A DNA stretch of 12,512 nucleotides, taken from positions 1-12,512 of the forward strand of contig JWZX01001773.1 in assembly GCA_001275005.1 (NCBI GenBank). The letters are read 5' to 3'. This stretch comes from Chrysochromulina tobinii. Its lineage: Eukaryota > Haptophyta > Prymnesiales > Chrysochromulinaceae. The notes under the pieces were generated by a model. That model did not search any database and was not told the DNA's origin. It saw only the letters and a list, made by a program, of their open reading frames with translations. Of this stretch, positions 1 to 6,057 are shown piece after piece. The position numbers and the translations under genes are program-made. Each line of letters starts with the position of its first letter. Within the stretch, counting starts at the first letter, position 1.

Positions 1-225
1 CCGTCAAGCTCGCACTTCGGCGACTGGGCAAACAGTTGGCGGACAAGCAGCGAGGCACCTTCGGTAAGGCGAAGGAGGTCAACTGGACCGAGATGCTCAA
101 CAGTCTCGGCAGCATGGAGGCGGCGGATCCGAACGAGCTGGCGGAAGCCGAGGAGATGGCAAAGCATCTCGCCAAGCTCGAGGAGAAGGTGAAAAGAAAA
201 GAGCGCTCGATGAGACGAAAGATGA
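1..225 (+). repeat. Inverted duplication, left arm (channel coiled-coil block)
   Basis: Bases 1 to about 225 are the reverse complement of about 2152-2376 (position x pairs with 2377-x). By eye I find only two mismatches in the first ~220 bases, both synonymous (ACC/ACG Thr and GAT/GAC Asp). Similarity drops abruptly after the codons for SMRR. The left end of the arm lies outside the window. Confidence 0.85.
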
Positions 226-458
226 CCAGCACAAAGCTCTCCCTTGGTGGATCGAGGCAACTTGGTGGATCGAAGAGGAGAAAGGAGTTGCTGGGCGGCT
301 CACGCGAATCCTCACGCCGCGACAGCAACAGCTCGTCTGGCTCCCCTTCACAGAGGCAGGACAGCAAGAAGAAGGATGCCAAGAGCGAGGATGCCTTCGG
401 AGAGTCGGCAGATCCGGTGTTTGAGAGCAAGCTGCCAGAAATTGCGCGGTGGTTGTGA
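1..458 (+). CDS. CNBD-type voltage-gated cation channel, C-terminal end (5' partial)
   Basis: This is the last 152 codons of a gene that enters from the left edge; the frame is open at base 3 and stops with TGA at 456-458. The first ~74 residues (VKLALRRLGKQLADKQ onward, to SMRR) are identical in protein to the cytoplasmic segment after the cyclic-nucleotide-binding domain of the complete channel encoded at 1952-4177 on the opposite strand, so I infer that this is a paralogous channel. The segment is charged and helical, probably a coiled coil (AEEMAKHLAKLEEKVKRKER). The remaining ~75 residues are a Ser/Lys/Gly-rich, probably disordered tail with a small LGGS-type repeat. It shows no sequence match to the paralogue's tail except the end, PEIARWL here and PEVSRWL there. 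No membrane segment, pore or CNBD lies within the window, so function rests on the paralogue. There is no frameshift, and it need not be a pseudogene. Confidence 0.72.
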   Translation, partial: VKLALRRLGKQLADKQRGTFGKAKEVNWTEMLNSLGSMEAADPNELAEAEEMAKHLAKLEEKVKRKERSMRRKMTSTKLSLGGSRQLGGSKRRKELLGGSRESSRRDSNSSSGSPSQRQDSKKKDAKSEDAFGESADPVFESKLPEIARWL

Positions 459-600
459 GCCTGGCGCTTGGTCGACAAGCATATCTCGTCAACATAATGT
501 GGATGCGGCTTGCAACATTGACGTGCATCGATCTGTGCTGCGGATTGAGTCGTGGTTGTGAGTTTTGAGAGGGGGGCCGAATTGAGGGCTCCGGACGCGC

Positions 601-633
601 GCAACGCGCTAGCAACGCGCTAGCAACGCGCGC
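601..633 (+). repeat. Short tandem repeat, 11-bp GCAACGCGCTA unit
   Basis: GCAACGCGCTA occurs at 601-611 and 612-622, followed by the partial copy GCAACGCGCGC at 623-633. It lies just past the left channel gene's 3' end in non-coding DNA. Confidence 0.8.
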
Positions 634-1005
634 CTCCACGCGTTTCTCGTGGAGAACTGGCCCATGCGTGCGACGCGCCAGCCGCGACGGCCTTGCGCGA
701 AGCCGAACCAGACGGTGGAAATGATACGCACAAGATGGCCGAGAGTTTTGGAGACTATGATCAGTGTTCGTCAGTACCGTACAATTCGCATGAATCCGGA
801 TGCTGTAGGCCGGCCCGGACCGCATGCAACACAAATTCCGCGCGTGTGATGTGCCGGTAGCGATTCCGCGTGTTTTCATCGGTTCGAAACCATGGTTGTC
901 AGATGGTGGAAGGAAGTCGCAGGTGTTCAAACGACCTTCTTGTATTTGTGCGTGGTGCCACGTCTCACGTCTCACGAAGTACGAAGGGACGCAAGGGACT
1001 CACGA

Positions 1006-1031
1006 TTGTACTAAAGATGATCTTTGTACAA
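1006..1031. repeat. Imperfect palindrome in the intergenic region
   Basis: TTGTACTAAAGAT (1006-1018) is followed directly by GATCTTTGTACAA (1019-1031). The halves are reverse complements apart from one shifted base, giving an AT-rich potential cruciform. No function can be assigned. Confidence 0.55.
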
Positions 1032-1712
1032 GTGATTTCAGATTTGTGTGGGCCTGTTTGGTCTATAGCGGGCTAAAGTGTGGACAGACGGCGGCGCGCG
1101 GTATCTGCGGCTGTCCGTGTGTCCGGTCGGTCGTCGCGACCGTGTATCGCTATCGGTTCCCCGGGGCCCTGCCTCCCGGCGGCTCCCGCCTCGGCAGCTC
1201 CCGCCTCGCCCATGGCCGACGGTCCGCCTGTCCACCTGTGCCCTGTCGTGTCCGGGTCGTTATATTAACCTTCACGCAGTAGCTACAACCGTCATGAGCT
1301 CATGACATCAAGATCAACCGTAGTTTCCATCGGTCCATTACATATTTTAATAATAACTAAATAACCGAGAAACGACTGAACGGTCGTGTGCAATGAAGTC
1401 GCACCACCACCAGGTCAACGAGCAGCCAGCTCACAAGACACACAGCCCAGCCGAGGCGCTCAGGCCGACACGCGACATCGCTCACAGACGTACACGACAG
1501 TATCACAGCGACATTTTACCGAACATGTACAGGAACGCTTCCGACATCATAACACGATTTCAACACGTCCGGCCTCCACTGATGGCCCTACGTGGTGCTG
1601 GTCGGCTCCACACGACAAGTCTCTTTTCCTGTATACGCCATATCGGTGCGCCCACGTCGTCGTCCATGCCATCCATCGTCGTCAAGGACCTATAAAGGAC
1701 CACCGTGGGGCT

Positions 1713-1915
1713 CGGCTTACGCGCGAAGCCGCGACACGGTGGCGGTCAACCATGAAACTTGAAAGACCAGCACGACCGCCGCCGCGCCATGCACGTTTCT
1801 GCCACGGAGCTGCGACTTGCTCGTGTACCATTGGACTCGGCTTACGCCGAGGACGCGATCTCAATCTCAATCTCAATCTCAATCTCCGTGTACCATTGGA
1901 CTCGGCTTACGCCGA
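1713..1915. repeat. Three hairpin-bearing repeats downstream of the channel gene
   Basis: Two exact 29-bp direct copies (1822-1850 and 1887-1915, 65 bp apart) contain TCGGC-TTAC-GCCGA, a 5-bp stem with a 4-nt loop. A third, divergent copy at 1713-1731 keeps a hairpin with altered arms (CGGCTT, 7-nt loop, AAGCCG). A related GACACG...GTCAACC string follows copies one and three (near 1732-1749 and 1922-1939). The array lies immediately 3' of the minus-strand channel stop and so would fall in its 3' UTR or 3' flank. Confidence 0.65.
1859..1886 (+). repeat. (TCTCAA)n microsatellite
   Basis: There are four perfect copies of TCTCAA plus a terminal TCTC, sitting exactly between the two 29-bp repeat copies. 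The minus strand, which is the channel's sense strand, reads GAGATT repeats. Confidence 0.9.
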
Positions 1916-1951
1916 ACCGACGACACGTTGCCTGTCAACCAAGCGCCACGC

Positions 1952-4177
1952 TCACAACCATCGTGAGACTTCCGGAGGTTTCTGCTCCTTCCGGGCGTCT
2001 ACAGGATCCACGGGTTCCCCATAGGGAGGCTCGGATGAGCTCCTCAGTGGAGACGAGGGTCTGCTGTCGCGTTTTAAGGCGACGGTAGGAGGCGACGAGG
2101 ATCTGCAGTTGGCGCGTCCGCCAGACCCACCGCCAAAGCCTAGCTTCGACGTCATCATTCGTCTCATCGAGCGCTCTTTTCTTTTCACCTTCTCCTCGAG
2201 CTTGGCGAGATGCTTTGCCATCTCCTCGGCTTCCGCCAGCTCGTTCGGGTCCGCCGCCTCCATGCTGCCGAGACTGTTGAGCATCTCCGTCCAGTTGACC
2301 TCCTTCGCCTTACCGAAGGTGCCTCGCTGCTTGTCCGCCAACTGTTTGCCCAGTCGCCGAAGTGCGAGCTTGACGGCCGTCCAGTGCACCTTGCCCGCGG
2401 CCAGCGGGTATGTGTACACACTCTCCAGCTCGCCTTGTGAGTTCACCGTCCCCCCCTCGATCTCCTCGTAGATGATGGCCAGCAGGTTCTCGCGCGTCAC
2501 GAGCTGCACGTCGGCGTACGTGAGGGCGCGGGCCGGGGGTGAACGCAGGTCGGAGCGGTTGAGGATGCAGTCCTCGCCCCAGACCGAGCCGCCGAGCAGG
2601 ATCGAGCCGCGCTGGACGACGGTGCCCCTGTTCAGGTTGTACAGGGCGTTGGCGGGGAGCATCTCGGTCGGCACGAAGACCATCGGGTCGAGCGTCATGG
2701 CGATGCGCACCGAGCACGCCATCTCGACGCCCTGCAGGAACGGGACCGACGTGAGCCATGGGCCGTTGACCTGGAGCGAGAGCTCGCCCTGCAGCTTGTG
2801 CGACAGAAGCCGCATGAGTTCCTTTTGCGAGTTGCCCGTCTGCACGTGCTTGGCGCGGTAGAGGTACTCGCGCAGCTTGATGCGCGTGGGCCTGGCGAGC
2901 CGGTTCATCCGGCAGTAGCGATTGAGCTGGTCCATGTTGTTGCGGAAGACGATGCCCTCGGGGTTCATGTTGGAGAGCACGTCGCACAATGAGGCGACGA
3001 TGGTGCTGTTGAGCAAGCATGAGACGACCGTGAGGGCGGTGAAGAGGAGCGCCTCGGACGGCGTTGTCATGCTTGAGTCCGTGTCGCCACCCGACGCGCC
3101 CGAGATGAGCATCATCATCCAGTAGTAGGACATGGCCCACAGGTCATACGCGCTCACGCACCAAACGTCGGTCAGGTGCGAATAGTCTTCACCTCCTGGA
3201 TATGACAAGGGGACCGGCTGCAACTCCCACACCTTGCCCGGCTGGTGTTCTTCGCTCATCAGATCGTTCGGGTCTTCGGATCGAACACAGTAGCCCTTGA
3301 AGCCACGCCACGTGTACAGGGGCGTGTCGGCAATCGTGGTGCCGATGACGAGAATGCACGCAAACCAATGGCCTGCGATGAGATATCCGAAGAGGCACTT
3401 GATAATGGTCTGCGTTGAGAAGTCGATCGAGATCGACGTCTGCCAGCGCACAAGGATTCGCGACGCCTTGACCAATCTGACCAGCTTGATGAGCCTCAGC
3501 ACCCGAGCAAAGCGCAGGATGCGAAGCTTGGCGATATCGGTCCCGCCTACGTCCGTCTCAACCTCGCCCGACAGAGCATCGTCAAACGCAGGAGGCGCCA
3601 CTTCAAATAACGGGATGATATCGAACGCCACTGTGGCGACGGAGACGATGTCGACTAAAGCCCACGTTTTCAAGTAGTTGAAGAATATCCTGTCGTGCGT
3701 CTTGACCATCTCGGTCACGGTCTTGGGCGCCTGCTGCATCATCCCCGAGCGCGCCAGCAAGTTCTTTCGGGGATCCACCTCAACCATCCGCTCAGCGGGA
3801 TACATGACGAAGAGCTGCAGGACCATGTCGAAGAAGAAGAAGATGTCGATGACGCGATTGACAATGAAGCGCACCGAGGTGACATCTTTCTCGGGCTCGA
3901 GAAAGGCCACCTCGTAGGGGCATGCGAACGCCGTGTAAAACAGCGCGACGACCCCCGCCACGTCCCATCTGGCGAAGAACGTGCTCGTGCGCGGGTCGAT
4001 CAAGGGGAGGCGACACCACTTTGGACAGCACCAACAGAACCACGAAAAGCACGAACGCTTTGCTTTGGGTTTCCTCTTGCCAAGTTGCTCAATCTTGCCG
4101 GCTTTCTTCCCCATGTTGCGTAAGCTGCCACCCTCAGCTCCGCTTCCCTTTTTTGCGAAATCGAGCTTCGCCTCCAT
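1952..4177 (-). CDS. Voltage-gated cation channel with cyclic-nucleotide-binding domain (KCNH/CNG-like)
   Basis: Intronless, 741 aa from the first ATG (4175-4177); the frame extends only ten codons upstream to a non-ATG codon and a stop lies at 4223-4225. Residues are counted from this ATG. A basic, Cys-rich N-terminus is followed by S1 (~72-93), S2 (~107-126, Phe-rich), S3 (~171-191), S4 (~218-246, with Arg/Lys about every third residue, RILRFARVLRLIKLVRLVK), S5 (~259-281), a pore loop (~343-370) and S6 (~374-400). Then come the C-linker (~405-475), a CNBD (~480-575, with LNRGTV and WGEDCIL), a coiled coil (~645-675) and a Ser/Pro-rich tail ending PEVSRWL. The layout is that of the EAG/CNG/HCN superfamily: a plasma or organelle membrane tetramer conducting cations, gated by voltage and possibly a nucleotide. 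The pore reads YYWMMMLISGASGGDTD, without GYG or GFG, so ion selectivity cannot be assumed. The CNBD phosphate-cassette region (LRSPPARA) is also atypical, so nucleotide binding is uncertain. Confidence 0.9.
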   Translation of the reverse strand: MEAKLDFAKKGSGAEGGSLRNMGKKAGKIEQLGKRKPKAKRSCFSWFCWCCPKWCRLPLIDPRTSTFFARWDVAGVVALFYTAFACPYEVAFLEPEKDVTSVRFIVNRVIDIFFFFDMVLQLFVMYPAERMVEVDPRKNLLARSGMMQQAPKTVTEMVKTHDRIFFNYLKTWALVDIVSVATVAFDIIPLFEVAPPAFDDALSGEVETDVGGTDIAKLRILRFARVLRLIKLVRLVKASRILVRWQTSISIDFSTQTIIKCLFGYLIAGHWFACILVIGTTIADTPLYTWRGFKGYCVRSEDPNDLMSEEHQPGKVWELQPVPLSYPGGEDYSHLTDVWCVSAYDLWAMSYYWMMMLISGASGGDTDSSMTTPSEALLFTALTVVSCLLNSTIVASLCDVLSNMNPEGIVFRNNMDQLNRYCRMNRLARPTRIKLREYLYRAKHVQTGNSQKELMRLLSHKLQGELSLQVNGPWLTSVPFLQGVEMACSVRIAMTLDPMVFVPTEMLPANALYNLNRGTVVQRGSILLGGSVWGEDCILNRSDLRSPPARALTYADVQLVTRENLLAIIYEEIEGGTVNSQGELESVYTYPLAAGKVHWTAVKLALRRLGKQLADKQRGTFGKAKEVNWTEMLNSLGSMEAADPNELAEAEEMAKHLAKLEEKVKRKERSMRRMMTSKLGFGGGSGGRANCRSSSPPTVALKRDSRPSSPLRSSSEPPYGEPVDPVDARKEQKPPEVSRWL
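2152..2376 (-). repeat. Inverted duplication, right arm (channel coiled-coil block)
   Basis: This arm pairs with 1-225 and lies inside the complete channel gene. Homology with the left copy may continue upstream past the window edge, so the true extent is unknown. The sharp loss of similarity at the disordered tail suggests either a recent duplication followed by tail replacement or a gene-conversion tract. Confidence 0.85.
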
Positions 4178-4294
4178 GGTCTGCGAGGCTACAGCGAGCG
4201 GGCGCAAAACAAGGCGGGCCGGTTAGGGATCTGATTCGCCGCTGCAGACAGGAGTGTACCGGATATGAGTCTGAAAAAAGCCCGATGCCACACA

Positions 4295-4477
4295 ATGGGG
4301 GTTTGACGGAACCAAGATTCTGATACATGATGCATGATACATGATCCCTCATGCCTATACGGTGGGACCCATGATCTTTCCGACATGATCGGTTATCTTT
4401 CCGACATGCTGGTGGATCATGTCCAACATGTTCATGATCAATACAAAGTCAGAATCTTGTATCACGTATCATGTATC
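4295..4477 (+). repeat. Left terminal inverted repeat of the fold-back element
   Basis: This arm pairs with 5285-5490. It includes the nearly unchanged blocks GACGGAACCAAGAT, CCTATACGGTGGGACCCATG and GGTGGATCATGTCCAACATG. Differences are a few substitutions, a variable number of ATGATAC units near the tip and one indel. Confidence 0.85.
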
Positions 4478-4550
4478 TTTACTTCCGTTGGGATGGTGCA
4501 CCAAGGTACATGTATGTTAGATGGAAGTAAAGATACATGATACGTGATAC
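4459..4550. repeat. Perfect 28-bp internal inverted repeat (hairpin)
   Basis: Bases 4459-4486 (starting GTATCACGTATC, ending TTTACTTCC) are the exact reverse complement of 4523-4550, with a 36-nt loop. It is nested at the inner edge of the left terminal repeat. The start of this unit, from CGTATCATGTATC to GGGATGGTGCA, recurs at 5217-5252 in the same orientation, so the element contains both direct and inverted copies. Confidence 0.9.
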
Positions 4551-4574
4551 GTGATACATGATACGTGATACATG
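4532..4574 (+). repeat. 7-bp tandem array, left side
   Basis: About six head-to-tail units of GATACATG/GATACGTG type with a 7-bp period; the C/T alternation at one position gives the two variants. Confidence 0.8.
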
Positions 4575-5155
4575 ACTATCGGTCTATCCCCCCCTAGTAT
4601 CATGTGACTCCTGAGTACTCTCCCGCTTGCTCTGAGCCTGCGTCGTGGCAGCCCAAAGAAATATCGATCGGTGTGGATGTGGCACGTCACTCATGACGTC
4701 GAAGTTCCCACACCCAAGTCGCGCTCAGGCCGCCATCTGCTGCCACGCAAGAGCTACACCCCTCCCTTTCCCGGCTGCTCCCAACGCTGAGGGACGTGAT
4801 GACGTGACGAGGATTGCCCCCCCACCGCGCTCGATGAGTGGTTAGACGCGAAAAGGATAAGCGCTCCCACCCCCCTGATTAGTGCCGACCGTTCTCTTTC
4901 CATGTGAGTGCTCAGATCTGTGCTCGATCTGTGCTGCTGTACAGGTACATGGAGCTGCCTTTGACGCAGGCTCCAGTGTGCCATCTCCTGTGAGTGGCCA
5001 TGACGCATGCTCACACTACACACAGAGAGGCCTGGGTCAGTGTGTGAGTTACGCTGAGACGAACTTTTGTGGTGCTGTGAGTGTTGAGTGTTGGATAGTG
5101 TTTGACTCAAGCCATGACCCATGTCTGAGCACAGTCATCTTTAGATCACTTATAC

Positions 5156-5232
5156 TATGTATCATGTATCTCACATGTATCATGTATCATGTATCACGTA
5201 CATGTATCATGTATCTCGTATCATGTATCTTT
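5156..5232 (+). repeat. 7-bp tandem array, right side
   Basis: Many ATGTATC units (complement of the left array's GATACAT) with interruptions such as CTCAC and ACGTAC. It runs into the copy of the TTTACTTCCGTTGGGATGGTGCA block. Confidence 0.8.
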
Positions 5233-5284
5233 ACTTCCGTTGGGATGGTGCATCGCAGATCATGTATGTTGATGTTTTGCGAAT

Positions 5285-5490
5285 GATACATGATACATAA
5301 TACATGATTCTGACTCTGCATTGTTCATCGAACATGTCGGACAAGTTTATGAACATGTTGGACATGATCCACCAACATGTCGGAAAGATAACCGATCATT
5401 TCGGAAAGATCATGGGTCCCACCGTATAGGCATGAGGGATCATGTATCATGTATCATGTATCATGTATCTTGGTTCCGTCACACCCCCAT
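5285..5490 (-). repeat. Right terminal inverted repeat of the fold-back element
   Basis: This is the inverse partner of 4295-4477, longer because of an extra ~23 bp containing a second GTCCGACATGTTC-type motif. Its tip carries four ATGATAC-type units, against interrupted units in the left arm. Confidence 0.85.
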
Positions 5491-6057
5491 ACAATTACTA
5501 GTAATTCAAAACACCGGAATGGAACAAGTGGAGCGGAGTGTGCAGCCGCACACTCCGCCTCGTCCTTTGCTTTTCCACGGGAGGTAGCGGTACCGACACT
5601 TCTTTACCAGGAGCAGCTAGGACGAAACTCGAAGGACGGGAGGCTAGTTTACTACCGTACGAGGCGAACAGGCGATCGAAGTACGTACAGGCAACAGGGA
5701 GTACGTAGTAAACTGTAGTATGTCAAAGCTCTCGAGTTCGGAGTTGCAGTTGGCGGTAGGGCGCGGGGGGAGGGTTTCATTGCTCAGCCTCAGGTTGTAG
5801 TATGTAGTTACCCTCGTCGGTTGTTTCAACATGGTGGAGGTTCCCCTCTTCAGGCCCTCTAAGACTAAGTGACACTCCTACCAAGCTACCATGCTGCCCC
5901 GAGTGCCCACTCTCGAGTCTCGACTGGGAGTGGACTTACACTGCTGCGCGTAGCTGGGGGCCGGGCCTCGGGCTTGCCTTGCCGGCCTCAGTCTCGGCTC
6001 TCGGGGCTTCCGGAGCGAGTTGAAGCAAGGGGAGCTGGGGACGTCATTCTACTACAA
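5491..6057. other. Intergenic region with hairpin and short inverted repeats
   Basis: No gene is recognisable in this 567-bp stretch between the fold-back element and the 3' end of the DUF3754 gene. It includes a perfect 11-bp hairpin (5533-5558), an imperfect inverted repeat made of AGTTTACTAC and GTAGTAAACT (near 5647 and 5704), and recurring GTAGTATG strings. Confidence 0.55.
5533..5558. repeat. Perfect 11-bp stem, 4-nt loop hairpin
   Basis: GCGGAGTGTGC (5533-5543), loop AGCC, GCACACTCCGC (5548-5558). It lies 42 bp outside the fold-back element and is not followed by a T-run on either strand, so it is not a bacterial-type terminator. Function unknown. Confidence 0.8.

Larger units (their letters stand above)
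459..1951. other. Convergent intergenic region between the two channel genes
   Basis: I see no convincing gene in these ~1.5 kb. The open frames here have no recognisable domains, and several run antisense to the channel tails. The region holds a tandem GCAACGCGCTA repeat near 601, an imperfect palindrome at 1006-1031, a TATAAA string at 1691-1696, a TCTCAA microsatellite and hairpin-bearing repeats near 1713-1915. A short homology just after each stop codon (about 446-480 against 1931-1963 inverted) shows that the start of the two 3' UTRs is also related. Confidence 0.6.
4295..5490. mobile_element. Fold-back / MITE-like element with long terminal inverted repeats
   Basis: The ends are inverted copies: the left begins ATGGGGGTTTGACGG and the reverse complement of the right begins ATGGGGGTGTGACGG. 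Similarity continues for ~180-206 bp with few differences apart from a ~23-bp insertion in the right arm. Further in lie 7-bp repeat arrays on both sides and a ~600-bp unique core (4575-5155) in which I see no transposase or other protein. ACA abuts both ends (4292-4294 and 5491-5493) and may be a 3-bp target duplication, but three bases are weak evidence. Long inverted repeats with internal tandem repeats and no coding capacity fit fold-back transposons or large non-autonomous elements. The left end lies 117 bp upstream of the channel start codon. Confidence 0.65.

Noticed and set aside
880-890. GGTTCGAAACC, resembling a tRNA B box
   Set aside because: The flanking bases do not form a T-arm stem beyond two pairs, and no A box or acceptor stem is found upstream.
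97-975. 292-codon minus-strand open frame over the left channel tail
   Set aside because: It is antisense to a supported coding segment, has no recognisable domain, is rich in Arg/Ser/His/Pro as expected from GC-rich shadow frames, and has no counterpart at the paralogous copy.
1386-2024. 212-codon plus-strand open frame across the intergenic repeats
   Set aside because: It includes the TCTCAA microsatellite translated as an LN repeat, runs antisense into the channel stop region, and shows no domain or leader. A TATAAA at 1691 lies inside it rather than upstream.
2310-3140. 276-codon minus-strand frame inside the channel gene
   Set aside because: It is an out-of-frame reading of the channel C-linker/CNBD coding sequence; the frame with S1-S6 and CNBD motifs is clearly the real one.
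4178-4207. 10-codon N-terminal extension of the channel
   Set aside because: The extension begins at a TTG codon; the first ATG is at 4177 and a stop codon lies just upstream at 4223-4225.
4754-5122. 122-codon minus-strand frame in the core of the fold-back element
   Set aside because: Composition is Ser/His/Gln-rich with no transposase motif (no DDE/DDD, zinc finger or helicase pattern), so it is not evidence for an autonomous element.
5533-5558. Rho-independent terminator reading of the 11-bp hairpin
   Set aside because: The context is eukaryotic and neither strand has a T-run after the stem.
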